This document shows positions 25,505 through 33,982 of a stretch of DNA of 44,086 nucleotides, one piece after another. The position numbers were made by a program, and so were the translations under genes. Origin of the DNA: Candidatus Parvarchaeota archaeon UBA446 (GTDB taxonomy: Archaea; Nanobdellota; Nanobdellia; Parvarchaeales; Parvarchaeaceae); the NCBI GenBank assembly GCA_002503215.1, contig DARG01000031.1, positions 1 to 44,086 on the forward strand, given 5' to 3'. Below the pieces are notes generated by a model. That model was not told where the DNA came from and did not search any database. It was given only the letters and a program-made list of their open reading frames with translations. Position 1 is the stretch's first letter. Every line of letters begins with the position of its first letter.

Positions 25505-26035
25505 TTAAATTTTTTTATGCTCTTCCAACGTATTTGTATCAAAATTAGATATAGAATCTTCCAATACTGGAACGAAATCATACGAATAAAATAAATCTGT
25601 TATATAATCAAGCTTTCTTTTTATGCCGTTTTTAATAGTAACAGTTTTTAAAGGAGCATCAAACTTAGTCCAAAGGACATAAGCATCAAATTTATACATA
25701 TAACTTGTATAATCTATAAAATCTTCAAGTAATTGAAATGTTGGATCTGAAAGATAAGGTTTTACTAGATATTTTCTAAATTCTCTTTTTTTGCCATTGA
25801 ATGATAAGTCATCACACTTTTCAATATAATCATCAAGTTCGTAAGATATTCCATCGAGTAAACCATTTAAACCATATTTTTTTGAATATACTGAAAATCC
25901 ATTAATCGCATATTCTAAATTTTCCCCGTTTATTACAGAATTTGCGAAAGATAAACATTCTTTTTTGTCATTGAGCAGACTTTTCAATGTATGCCTCCCC
26001 TCTATTATTAGCTCCTGTTTATCAATAAGTTCCAT
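25505..26035 (-). CDS. Hypothetical protein, helical, cytosolic
   Basis: The 176 residues from the ATG at 26035 (a GTG one codon earlier is possible) are charged and mostly helical. Aromatic patches are YDFVPVLED near the C-terminus and YTSYMYKFDAYVLWTKFD in the middle. No motif is recognised and there is no signal peptide or membrane segment. It shares the minus strand and probably a transcript with the small winged-helix gene. It could be the sensor or target partner of that regulator, which is only a guess from position. Confidence 0.6.
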   Translation of the reverse strand: MELIDKQELIIEGRHTLKSLLNDKKECLSFANSVINGENLEYAINGFSVYSKKYGLNGLLDGISYELDDYIEKCDDLSFNGKKREFRKYLVKPYLSDPTFQLLEDFIDYTSYMYKFDAYVLWTKFDAPLKTVTIKNGIKRKLDYITDLFYSYDFVPVLEDSISNFDTNTLEEHKKI

Positions 26036-26282
26036 CACATTTTTAGAATATATTCAATATAAAAAGCTATCATACTTCCTGCGACAATGTATCAGCAATT
26101 TATAAATGCAGAATAGATTAGCGAATTAATGTATTGCAGATGTCTCCTGTTTGTGTAGATGCCGTAGTTCTAGATATAAAAGAGAAGTTATACATGTATT
26201 TGTATGCCTCTTGAATAGAGATATGAATAGTATAATTTACAAATAAAAAATAAAATCAATATAAAGAGATAACTGCTGATAA

Positions 26283-26290
26283 GCTTAAAT
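26283..26290 (+). promoter_or_regulatory. Candidate TATA box upstream of the structured leader
   Basis: GCTTAAAT lies within AAGCTTAAATATC. It is placed so that transcription would begin near 26310-26318, just before the first stem of the folded leader. The 240 bases from 26040 to 26282 otherwise show nothing I can name. Confidence 0.35.
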
Positions 26291-26319
26291 ATCTAAACGA
26301 ATCTTGAATAATAAATGAA

Positions 26320-26504
26320 AATGACAATAGTAGAGGTAAGCGGGCCGATGACAACCGCTTTGGTTCATAGACTTAGCTAGAGCCATCGAGTCATTGTTCT
26401 GTTTTACAAATCTGCTTTCAACTCCTACTATAGATTCTTCTGTAAAATACAAATTTCTAGGTTATGTTCTTTCCGGGTTCCCGGAATACGAAATTTTAGG
26501 AGGT
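26320..26504 (+). ncRNA. Structured 5' leader RNA (riboswitch-like) before the GNAT gene
   Basis: Three successive helices can be drawn by eye, all with perfect pairing. P1: AATGAC (26320-26325) with GTCATT (26390-26395). It encloses CGATG (26346-26350) with CATCG (26384-26388) and a small AACC-GCTTT-GGTT hairpin. P2: TTTTACA+AATCT (26402-26413) with AGATT (26432-26436) and TGTAAAA (26441-26447). Its loop contains CTCCTA (26422-26427), the exact complement of TAGGAG in the SD at 26497-26502. P3: AAATTTC (26451-26457) with GAAATTT (26490-26496), capped by TTCCGGG/CCCGGAA (26471-26486), ending one base before the SD. Such an arrangement suggests control of translation initiation. It matches no riboswitch class I can recall. 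Confidence 0.55.
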
Positions 26505-26509
26505 ATAAA

Positions 26510-26608
26510 ATGGAAAAGGAAATGAATGAAGAAAAAAAGTATAGCAGAAACAAGGACCTTGAGCGGATGTTGGGGAAAAACAAAGATTTTGTTCATATCA
26601 GAAAGTAA
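26510..26608 (+). CDS. Short SD-driven reading frame overlapping the GNAT start
   Basis: The strong AGGAGGT at 26498-26504 points at this ATG (5-nt gap), not at the GNAT frame. The frame encodes 32 hydrophilic residues, MEKEMNEEKKYSRNKD to DFVHIRK, and then stops. It may be a leader peptide. It may instead be the true N-terminus of the acetyltransferase, cut off by a one-base frameshift (real or a sequencing error). The Glu/Lys-rich composition looks more like normal protein than the GNAT frame over the same bases. Confidence 0.4.
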   Translation: MEKEMNEEKKYSRNKDLERMLGKNKDFVHIRK

Positions 26609-27245
26609 TCTTGATATAAGGATAAGGAATTACAACGCCAAGGATTTTGAGGATGTATACGAGATATATTCGAAATCGTTTGCAGAGGAACCATGGAACG
26701 AATATATGAAATGCGGCCTGTGTGGTGTCAACTATGGAATATACGAATCCAGAACAGTAAAGCAGAGCTGTAAAAAATGTAATGGCCCGCTTAGACTAGA
26801 GAGGTACTGGAGCAGAAAGGATGTATATGATGATATTGAATACGCTATTGCTATAGATTGGAGAAAAATACTTGTTGCGGAAATTAACGGGAAACTGGCA
26901 GGTTTTACATGGGGATACAGGATGGATAAGGAAAAGTTCAATTTCCTTTCTGAAAGCGAAATATTCTCGAAGGAAGGAGAAATTATGTACGTTGATGAAG
27001 TTGCTACATCTCCAGATTGTAGGAACATGGGAATAGCGACCATGCTTGAGACTGTTCTGCTATCTGAAGCCAGGAACTCTGGTTTCAGCTATGCAGTCCT
27101 GCGTACGGATGAAAAGAATAAATCTGCTATATCCGTGTACGAAAAACTTGGATTCAGAAAAATGAAAGCAAACAACGGCGAGCTAAAAGATCCAGAATTT
27201 AATTCTAGGATATACATGGCAAAACCGCTTGTAAGGTACGGCTAG
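26526..27245 (+). CDS. GNAT-family N-acetyltransferase with an inserted zinc ribbon
   Basis: The recognisable GNAT domain starts at about residue 30 (DIRIRNYNAKDFEDVYEIY). It carries an inserted zinc ribbon (C63, C66, C82, C85), the strand MYVDEVATSPDCRNMGIATML with the acetyl-CoA pyrophosphate loop, and the closing SAISVYEKLGFRKM. The acceptor substrate is unknown. The first 29 residues (MKKKSIAETRTLSG) look unlike protein. The SD matches the overlapping 32-residue frame instead, so the start is doubtful and a frameshift is possible. The M20 hydrolase gene begins 5 nt after its stop. The pair looks like an acetyltransferase/deacetylase unit. Confidence 0.8.
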   Translation: MKKKSIAETRTLSGCWGKTKILFISESNLDIRIRNYNAKDFEDVYEIYSKSFAEEPWNEYMKCGLCGVNYGIYESRTVKQSCKKCNGPLRLERYWSRKDVYDDIEYAIAIDWRKILVAEINGKLAGFTWGYRMDKEKFNFLSESEIFSKEGEIMYVDEVATSPDCRNMGIATMLETVLLSEARNSGFSYAVLRTDEKNKSAISVYEKLGFRKMKANNGELKDPEFNSRIYMAKPLVRYG

Positions 27246-27250
27246 TTGGC

Positions 27251-28303
27251 ATGGAAGCAAGCTTTTGGGGAGGAAAAAACCTCCCTGCAGATTTAAAGAA
27301 AGTTTCCGAGCTTACGAAAAGACTTGTGAATGTATACTCTCCTTCGGGACAAGAAAACGAACTTGCTGAATTATTGGCCCCTTTGCTGAGAGAAAACTTC
27401 AAAGTAAGCCTGCAGAGGATAGGCAGCCGCAACAACGTAATCGCAACCAAAGGAAAACCGGATATAATATTGAGCGCGCACATGGATACTGTACCCGGAA
27501 AACTGAAAACATACGAAGATAATAAATTCATATATGGTAGAGGAGCATGCGATGCAAAGGGAGCCATTGCATCAATGATCCTAGCTGCAGAAAAGGCCGC
27601 AGCATATGGTGCGTCTGATTTCGGACTTCTTTTCGATGTTGGAGAGGAGAACTCCTTTGAGGGAGTATTAAAGGCCGTAAATATTATAAATCCAAAGTTG
27701 GTTGTTCTTGGAGAGCCTTCGTCCGGAAGGCTCGTAACACAGCAGAAGGGACTTTTGCAGTTGTCCCTGACAAAGAAAGGAAAGGCTGCACCGGCGGCTA
27801 CGCCTTACAAAGGAATATCTGCTATAGAGCTTCTAATAGCCTCTTTAAACAGGCTTATATCAATCGAAACTTTCCGAGAGTATAAAAAATTAGGGAATAC
27901 GATTAATATAGGGATGATAGAAGGAGGAAAAGCTGCTAATATTGTAGCGGATGAATCTAGGGCCATAATAGACATACGAACGGTGTCTAATAACTCAAAA
28001 ATACTTAAAGACATATCCAAGGTGTTGGGAAGAGGAGTGGTAAAGGACTTGGACTTTGAACCGTGTGTATCTGATGCTAAGTACTTGTCAGATATCCTAA
28101 AAGTAAAAACCATTACTATGTCTTACTTCACGGAGATGTATTTCTGGAATAAAAAATCGAAAGCAGTGGTGCTTGGCCCTGGTGATTACTCCGTAGCTCA
28201 CACGGAAAGAGAAAAAGTATCGAAGAGGGAACTTCTCACGGTAGAAGAGAAATACCTGAAGATACTGACTGATGATAGAGTAAGGAGAGACATGAATGAT
28301 TGA
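27251..28303 (+). CDS. M20-family zinc amidohydrolase (ArgE/DapE/LysK-like)
   Basis: The metal and catalytic residues of the family are all visible: SAHMDTV, GRGACDAKG, the GEENSFEG pair, GEPSSG and the C-terminal VAHTEREKV. The bridging residues fit a two-zinc acyl-amino-acid deacylase or LysW-type hydrolase at 350 residues. In the lid domain the usual G-x-x-x-His-A-x-x-P reads GKAAPAATPYKG, so the helper histidine is proline. This may change dimer contacts or substrate range. It follows the GNAT gene by 5 nt and would remove an acyl group the neighbour adds. This stretch is richer in G+C than its surroundings (32 of 60 bases at 27541-27600). Confidence 0.85.
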   Translation: MEASFWGGKNLPADLKKVSELTKRLVNVYSPSGQENELAELLAPLLRENFKVSLQRIGSRNNVIATKGKPDIILSAHMDTVPGKLKTYEDNKFIYGRGACDAKGAIASMILAAEKAAAYGASDFGLLFDVGEENSFEGVLKAVNIINPKLVVLGEPSSGRLVTQQKGLLQLSLTKKGKAAPAATPYKGISAIELLIASLNRLISIETFREYKKLGNTINIGMIEGGKAANIVADESRAIIDIRTVSNNSKILKDISKVLGRGVVKDLDFEPCVSDAKYLSDILKVKTITMSYFTEMYFWNKKSKAVVLGPGDYSVAHTEREKVSKRELLTVEEKYLKILTDDRVRRDMND

Positions 28304-28406
28304 GCAATGATAATATTATTAAGAATTGCGACTAAAATGATTATGACATAAGTTTAATAATAAATTTAGTCGGTATTCAGTGATATTTATATCTAAAAAG
28401 AGGATG

Positions 28407-28498
28407 TGGGCCCACTGGGATTTGAACCCAGATCAGATGGTTACTCCCATCTGTGGCATTCGAAGCCATCTGTTCTATCCAAGTTAGACTATGGGCCC
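28407..28498 (-). tRNA. tRNA-Arg (anticodon TCG) with an 18-nt BHB intron
   Basis: Acceptor GGGCCCA pairs with TGGGCCC, and the discriminator is A. Numbering from the D-arm (GTCTAACTTGGATAGAAC) puts GATGG at 27-31, pairing perfectly with CCATC at 39-43. Between them is CTTCGA (32-37), the intron, and A38, so the anticodon is TCG. The T-arm is CTGGG-TTCAAAT-CCCAG. Precursor length is 92 nt; mature length is 74 nt. A naive fold gives tRNA-Ser(CGA) with a long variable arm, but it breaks standard numbering and lacks the serine discriminator G. Confidence 0.75.
28442..28459 (-). other. tRNA-Arg intron (bulge-helix-bulge)
   Basis: The intron is 18 nt, ATGCCACAGATGGGAGTA, at canonical position 37/38. 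Exon CTTC pairs with intron GGAG as the 4-bp central helix. The 3-nt bulges are GAA on the 5' side and TAA on the 3' side, and cleavage between the second and third bulge base restores a normal anticodon loop. The intron repeats the exon sequence CAGATGG, which makes the false tRNA-Ser fold possible. Confidence 0.7.
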
Positions 28499-28562
28499 AA
28501 CATATTTTATATGAACTTAATGTATTTAGCTTTAAAAATTGCTGATGTATAAACCTACTTTA

Positions 28563-29174
28563 TTATATTTCTATAATCTTTCCTTTTGGACCCGCATTTA
28601 TTACCCTCGTGTTTCCTAATTTGTCTTCTAGACTAAAGGTTTCATGGACATGACCACATATGCAGATCTCTGGTTTTATTTTTTCTATCATATCTCTCAC
28701 AGAAGTGCTACCAATCTTCATGTTTTTTCTTATAGTATCAAGTTTGGTGTTGTAAGGAGGAACATGAACGACCATTATCTTTTTCTTTGCTCCTTTAATG
28801 TAATTATACGAAGCTTTTATTCTGTCTCTTATTTCATCTTCGGAAAGCTCATTTGGGCCTATGTTAGCAAGCCCACAACCAAAGAAACCAATGTCTCCAA
28901 TCTTAAAAGAATAATTGTGTAAATCATAGATTGTATCAGAGTACCTTCTTTTTAACATGAATATGTCTGCTTCACTGTCATGATTCCCAGGAATTATAGC
29001 AACTTTTTTCCCAGCATCTTTAAATGGTTTAAGTAAACCTTCTAGCCCATTACCGAAAATTGACAGATCTCCTGCTAATATTACTAAGTCAGCTTTTTCC
29101 CTCTTTGCTTTTTTAGCGAGGGCGTCTGCCGCGTATAAATCACCGTGTATGTCTGAGGCTGCTAATATCTTCAT
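28563..29174 (-). CDS. YfcE/MJ0936-type metallophosphoesterase
   Basis: The 203 residues have the complete calcineurin-like set: SDIHGD (D8, H10), AGDLSIFGNG, PGNHDSE, VVHVPP and CGHVHE. Family members are manganese or nickel-dependent phosphodiesterases with activity on small phosphodiesters; the natural substrate is unknown. It is short and single-domain, unlike the tandem protein at 1535-3727. It has a TATA-like ATATAAAG just upstream and is transcribed toward the tRNA-Arg gene. Confidence 0.9.
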   Translation of the reverse strand: MKILAASDIHGDLYAADALAKKAKREKADLVILAGDLSIFGNGLEGLLKPFKDAGKKVAIIPGNHDSEADIFMLKRRYSDTIYDLHNYSFKIGDIGFFGCGLANIGPNELSEDEIRDRIKASYNYIKGAKKKIMVVHVPPYNTKLDTIRKNMKIGSTSVRDMIEKIKPEICICGHVHETFSLEDKLGNTRVINAGPKGKIIEI

Positions 29175-29318
29175 ATTTTATATATAAAGTATTCAAAGAA
29201 ATACCTTTCTAGTAACTTTATAACATAAAATCTGTTTTTTTACACCAATTTTACTTGTCATTATCTTTATAATTTATCTAAATCCCTTTTTATTCCTCAT
29301 AGAATGATTGCAAGTGTT

Positions 29319-31436
29319 CTATTTTATTAAAGTATTTTCTTCTTTGTGTAGATAGAAGTATACTTTAACAGCTGTACCTCTACCAAGAATAACAGATAGC
29401 TTATCCATTCCTTGTTCTTTAAGTAGACTAAGAGAGGTTATACCTGAATTATACAATTTCCTTGCCCTAACTCTACCTATATCCGGTACAGTTATAAGCG
29501 GTATAAGCTCTTTTTTTACTCCATTCTTTACTCGTATCTCCATCTCGTTTATGTCCCTCTTCTTAAGTCCTAGAACCTTTGCTACCTCTTTTAATGAATA
29601 AAGTAACCATTTTGTATTTTCAAGTATGTTATAGAATTCTCCCGGTAAAAGCCCGTATTCCTCTTCCATATATCTCTCTCCTTTTTCTGATACCCAATCC
29701 TGCATCACATGCGCCATCTTTATTGCGGATACAAAACGATCATAATCCACGATATTCTCATCCGCAGAAAGCTCCAAACTGTAAGCCTCTTCTTCATATT
29801 TCTGAAACTCTTTCTGGTTAACTCGTATATTCCTAAATTCTTGACTACAAAATATTACATGCAGTAAATCTAACTCTTCTACTGTTTTCTTCTTTATTTT
29901 TTCCACAAAATTTATGAAAAGAGATCCGGTAAGAGGGTCTATATAAAGTGAATTTATAAGTTTACCCATCCTCGTAACCTCTATTTTATCCTGCTTATAT
30001 TCTACAAAGTTATTTTCTTCGAGAAATGAAATGGCATCTTCTATTTTGTCATAAACATCTATTCCACTAAAATGCATAAAAGTCTCTTCAAAAAAATGTG
30101 AGATATTGTCTTCTTTATCATATATCCCCAGACAAAAGAGATTAAGAGTATACCTTCTTATCGCTATTTCACTGTTAAATTTAGATGTTATCGGTTCTAT
30201 GATCCCACTTAGATATTTTTCATCTATAATATCCAGCTCTGCTTCGTTTCTTGCTACTATTATGGCACTTCCTTCGCTGTCGTATTTAGGCCTGCCTGCC
30301 CTTCCCATCATCTGTTCTATTTCTATGGAGGGTAAAAGCTCCATACCATAGCTTCCATATCTTCTTATTGAATTTATTATAACGGTATTTGCGGGAAGGT
30401 TAACCCCCATAGCAAGTGTAGGTGTTGCAACTATAAATTTTATAAGACCTGCTTTAAAGTTGTTCTCAACGATTTTTCTCTGTTTGTTAACTAGTCCCGC
30501 ATGATGGAATGCTACCCCATTCTTTACTAGCTCACTAAGTATCTCGCATTGTGTAGTTGGCCTTTCCAATGAATCTAATATTTCTTTAGAAATGTGCTGC
30601 AACTTCTGTTTTTCTTCGATTGAAAGCCGACTTCCTATTATTGTCGATATAGTTTTTGCATTTGCTACGACGTTCCTTTTGTTCTGTGAGAATACCAATG
30701 CCTGTCTGCCTTGTTTAAAAAGCCACGAAGAGATATTTGAGAGAGGATCATCGTAACCAGTGTTTATTTTTTCACTTTTTCCGTTTATAAGTTCCCCCTC
30801 AAAATATTTTTTCTTTGAAAGTTTTATTGGTCTAAAATCACTTCTCACTAGCTCTGCACCCAACCATTCTGCAAGTTCATCTGCGTTTCCTATAGTTGCA
30901 CTAAGACCTATAATTTGAGCTTCTGGGAACAACAGTTTGTCTAAAGTTATAAGAAATTCCTGTGTCGGGCCTCTGCCCATGTCCGATATAAGATGTATCT
31001 CATCATACACTATACAACCAATATTTCTTACTTTAGTTATGGAATTACGTATAATGCTATCAAACTTTTCTGTAGAAGCAAATATTACATCGTATTTATC
31101 GATATTATAATCCTGCTCATTATAATCTCCTATTGAAAGTAAACATTTCACTTCTGGATTATCTCTTGAAAAATCCTCATATTTTTCAGATATTAACGCC
31201 CTGAGTGGTGCCAGATAAACTGCTTTGTTCCCCTCAGATATGGTATTCAATATAGCCATCTCTGCTATTAAGGTCTTACCTGAAGCTGTGGGTGCGGAAA
31301 TTAGTAGATTTCTACCTTTAAAAAGCCCTTTTTTAATTGCTTCTGCCTGAGGTGGCATGAACTGTGTTATTCTTGAAGAAAGTTTATTATATACGCTTAG
31401 AGGTATCAACTTTTCAAAATCTGTTAAACTTTCCAT
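29319..31436 (-). CDS. hel308: Hel308/Hjm superfamily 2 DNA helicase
   Basis: The 705 residues match Hel308: the Q-motif region FMPPQAEAIKKGLF, Walker A APTASGKT (48-55), motif Ia LAPLRALISEKYEDF, DEIHL, SATIGNADELAEWL, FHHAGLVNKQR and QMMGRAGRPKYD. A winged helix and ratchet domain follow, and a C-terminal helix-hairpin-helix (VPDIGRVRARKLYNSGI) comes last. It unwinds lagging strands at stalled forks and acts in recombination. The DEIH box and domain order separate it from RecQ and Lhr. Confidence 0.95.
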   Translation of the reverse strand: MESLTDFEKLIPLSVYNKLSSRITQFMPPQAEAIKKGLFKGRNLLISAPTASGKTLIAEMAILNTISEGNKAVYLAPLRALISEKYEDFSRDNPEVKCLLSIGDYNEQDYNIDKYDVIFASTEKFDSIIRNSITKVRNIGCIVYDEIHLISDMGRGPTQEFLITLDKLLFPEAQIIGLSATIGNADELAEWLGAELVRSDFRPIKLSKKKYFEGELINGKSEKINTGYDDPLSNISSWLFKQGRQALVFSQNKRNVVANAKTISTIIGSRLSIEEKQKLQHISKEILDSLERPTTQCEILSELVKNGVAFHHAGLVNKQRKIVENNFKAGLIKFIVATPTLAMGVNLPANTVIINSIRRYGSYGMELLPSIEIEQMMGRAGRPKYDSEGSAIIVARNEAELDIIDEKYLSGIIEPITSKFNSEIAIRRYTLNLFCLGIYDKEDNISHFFEETFMHFSGIDVYDKIEDAISFLEENNFVEYKQDKIEVTRMGKLINSLYIDPLTGSLFINFVEKIKKKTVEELDLLHVIFCSQEFRNIRVNQKEFQKYEEEAYSLELSADENIVDYDRFVSAIKMAHVMQDWVSEKGERYMEEEYGLLPGEFYNILENTKWLLYSLKEVAKVLGLKKRDINEMEIRVKNGVKKELIPLITVPDIGRVRARKLYNSGITSLSLLKEQGMDKLSVILGRGTAVKVYFYLHKEENTLIK

Positions 31437-31521
31437 ATATTACTAATATTAAATAGAGGATATTTAAATAATCAAGTTGTAATACTACTAGTAATAACTA
31501 TCAAAAATACAGATTATAATT

Positions 31522-32658
31522 ATGGAAATTTTATTTTTAGGGTGGGAATTCCCGCCTCATTCAGTTGGTGGACTTGGAACACACTCCTATAACATAATAA
31601 AGGCTTTGGTAAAAAAAGGAATAAAAATAAACGTGATAATACCATTCAAAGACATCGCAGATATAAGAGGAGTTAATTTTTTATCTTTTACGTCTAAATC
31701 CAGCAGTATATATAATATTAAGAAAACAGAGAACGTTGATGAAAAAGAAAGTACATTATATAATGATGTTTTCAATGAAGTAGAAGAATACAAGAACATG
31801 GCATTAAAACTTTCTTCAAATATAAACTTCGATGTCATACATGCAAACGACTGGGTAACAGGAAGAGCTGCTATAGCATTGAAAAAGAAAACAGGAAAAA
31901 AACTCATAGTCACTATACACAGTATAGAATACGACAGAACGGCAGGAAATCCTTGGGATAGCATAGCACAAGAAGAGAAAAGACTTGTTGAATACGCTGA
32001 TAAAGTGGTTACAGTAAGTAATAGGTTAAAACTAGAGATTATGAACCTTTACCACATTGATGATAAAAAGATAAGCGTGATATACAATGCTGTTGACAGC
32101 AGGAGTAAAGATTTAATCAAAAAGAATACAACTGGAAGAAAAGTAGTTCTTTTTATAGGAAGATTATCTGTACAAAAAGGGATTGATAACCTGATAAGAG
32201 CATTCAAACTTGTATCAGAAAAAGATAAGACTGCTGTGCTTTATATAGTCGGAGAAGGACCTGAATTACGAAATTTAATAAAACTATCCATAGAACTGGA
32301 TCTGGCGGATAAAGTTATATTTTTGGGAAGAGCGCCTGATAATGAAGTAGAAACTTTATATTCGGTGGCCAAAGTATTTGTAATGCCTTCGGTTTCTGAG
32401 CCTTTTGGTATAGTTGCCCTTGAAGCTATATCAGCAAAAGTTCCAACTATAATATCATCTCAATCTGGAGTATCTGAGGTAATAAGAAACGCTTTGACAG
32501 TTGATTTTTGGGATGTACAACAACTTGCAGATCTTATACTTGGATTTCTAGATTATAAAGGCATAGGAGAAGAAATATCTAATAATGCATATAGTGAATT
32601 GAAAAACATTACTTGGGATAAATCGGCTAGCGAGTTTATAAAATTGTATAATGAATAA
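31522..32658 (+). CDS. GT4-family glycosyltransferase, glycogen-synthase-like
   Basis: The GT-B fold is visible: the N-terminal FLGWEFPPHSVGGLGTHSYN, the linker, a C-terminal nucleotide-sugar domain (LFIGRLSVQKGIDNLIRA) and the retaining-enzyme motif EPFGIVALEAIS (E-x7-E). The N-terminal GGLGTH loop is shared with glycogen/starch synthases and close GT4 relatives. The donor is therefore probably a nucleotide-glucose, but the acceptor is unknown. At 378 residues it is short for a glycogen synthase. It is divergent from hel308, with 85 nt between starts. Confidence 0.85.
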   Translation: MEILFLGWEFPPHSVGGLGTHSYNIIKALVKKGIKINVIIPFKDIADIRGVNFLSFTSKSSSIYNIKKTENVDEKESTLYNDVFNEVEEYKNMALKLSSNINFDVIHANDWVTGRAAIALKKKTGKKLIVTIHSIEYDRTAGNPWDSIAQEEKRLVEYADKVVTVSNRLKLEIMNLYHIDDKKISVIYNAVDSRSKDLIKKNTTGRKVVLFIGRLSVQKGIDNLIRAFKLVSEKDKTAVLYIVGEGPELRNLIKLSIELDLADKVIFLGRAPDNEVETLYSVAKVFVMPSVSEPFGIVALEAISAKVPTIISSQSGVSEVIRNALTVDFWDVQQLADLILGFLDYKGIGEEISNNAYSELKNITWDKSASEFIKLYNE

Positions 32659-32725
32659 AAAATGATTATATTAGCCTATAATCTTACTAAACAACATTTA
32701 TTAACAAAGGTTTGCTAAAATATTA

Positions 32726-33982
32726 ATGAATATCGATATTGTCTTTGAGTATATCATCCTTTCAATAGCTCTTGGCGCGATTTTTGGATTAGAAAATGAA
32801 TATAGGATGCAAAAAGGGACTAAGATATTTTTAGGTTTTCGTACCTCTATATTCATAACATTGCTAGGAACTTTATTTGGTGTATTTTATGGTTTATTTA
32901 ATTATATGCCTATAATAATTGCAGGATTCGCAACTATGTTGGTTTTTACAACAGCTATATATATAGAAAAGAACCAAATAACCAAAAGTCCTGGAGCAAC
33001 AACATATGTAAGTTCTATGATACTCTTCTTGTCGGGAATGCTGGTAGGTTTTGGATATTATGACTATGCTATAATAATAGTCATACTTATTACCGCAATA
33101 AGCTTTTATAAAAGAGAATTTCTCTATTTTATAAATTCTATACACAAAAGTGAGATGATAGCAGCTCTAAATCTTTTGATTATAGCTTTTGTAATATTAC
33201 CTTTACTACCAAATAAATATATTGGGCCGTATGATTTTTTTAATCCGTTCCAGTTCTGGTTATTAGTAGCTTTAGTTGGCTCTGTTTTCTTCCTGCAGTA
33301 TGCAATACTTAGAATATCTAAATCCGGTTTGTTGTTATCTACTGCCATTGGTGCACTTATAACTGGTACTACAATAACATTCGTTTTAATAAGTTTAGGC
33401 AACAGGTTTAAAAAGGTTGGGAAAGCCGTAGCTTATAACATAGTAGTAACTGCTAACATACCAATGGTGCTTATTCAGGCATTATTGGTAATATACATAT
33501 TAACTTTTTCATTAAAGATAGTATATTACATGACGCCTATTGTATTAGTTTCCATAATAAGTTTGTTGATAGTTTATATTAAAGGGAGGAAATATATGAG
33601 TATAAAATCAGAACGCCCGAATACTCCGTTTCCCTTAGTAAAAACACTCGAGTTCGCCATAGTTTTTTTCATAGTCCTTTCTGTATCTAGAATAGTCGGT
33701 GCAGTGGCACCTAACTTATTAGTAGTAGATATGTTCTTAGCCGCACTCGCAAATATAGTTGGTGCCGCTTTTGCATTAGGAAGCTTATATCTAAATCACC
33801 AGATAAGTGCGAGTTACACAGCTATGCTTTTAGGGATATCTATATTTGCAGCAGTAATAGAAAAAGGATTTATAGGATTAATTTCAAAGAACAAAGAGAC
33901 TAGGAGGTTGGTCTTCAGCTATTCAATGACTGTTGGATTGGCTCTTCTTGTTACACTTTTCATACAATACCATGGAATTTGA
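32726..33982 (+). CDS. MgtC/SapB-DUF4010 polytopic membrane protein
   Basis: The first about 140 residues resemble MgtC/SapB (ALGAIFGLENEYRMQKGTKIFLGFRTSIFITLLG, with the conserved Gly-x-E-R-like region). The rest resemble DUF4010, giving about a dozen transmembrane segments over 418 residues. Fusions of these two domains are known in bacteria and archaea and are presumed to affect Mg or other ion homeostasis, without a proven transport activity. It overlaps lysS by 11 nt. Confidence 0.85.
   Translation: MNIDIVFEYIILSIALGAIFGLENEYRMQKGTKIFLGFRTSIFITLLGTLFGVFYGLFNYMPIIIAGFATMLVFTTAIYIEKNQITKSPGATTYVSSMILFLSGMLVGFGYYDYAIIIVILITAISFYKREFLYFINSIHKSEMIAALNLLIIAFVILPLLPNKYIGPYDFFNPFQFWLLVALVGSVFFLQYAILRISKSGLLLSTAIGALITGTTITFVLISLGNRFKKVGKAVAYNIVVTANIPMVLIQALLVIYILTFSLKIVYYMTPIVLVSIISLLIVYIKGRKYMSIKSERPNTPFPLVKTLEFAIVFFIVLSVSRIVGAVAPNLLVVDMFLAALANIVGAAFALGSLYLNHQISASYTAMLLGISIFAAVIEKGFIGLISKNKETRRLVFSYSMTVGLALLVTLFIQYHGI

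Noticed and set aside
26340..26440. Fluoride riboswitch or C/D box RNA
   Set aside because: AACCGC and CTCCTAC fragments occur, but the order and pairing of the fluoride class are absent. No C (RTGATGA) and D (CTGA) boxes with proper spacing are present.
26320..26504. RNase P or SRP RNA
   Set aside because: The conserved GAGGAAAGTCC and GGAAG-type tetraloop sequences of those RNAs are missing.
28407..28498. tRNA-Ser(CGA) with a long variable arm
   Set aside because: This fold gives an A-C mismatch at the top of the anticodon stem and an extra base before it, and it lacks the G discriminator. The intron-containing tRNA-Arg(UCG) fits all positions.
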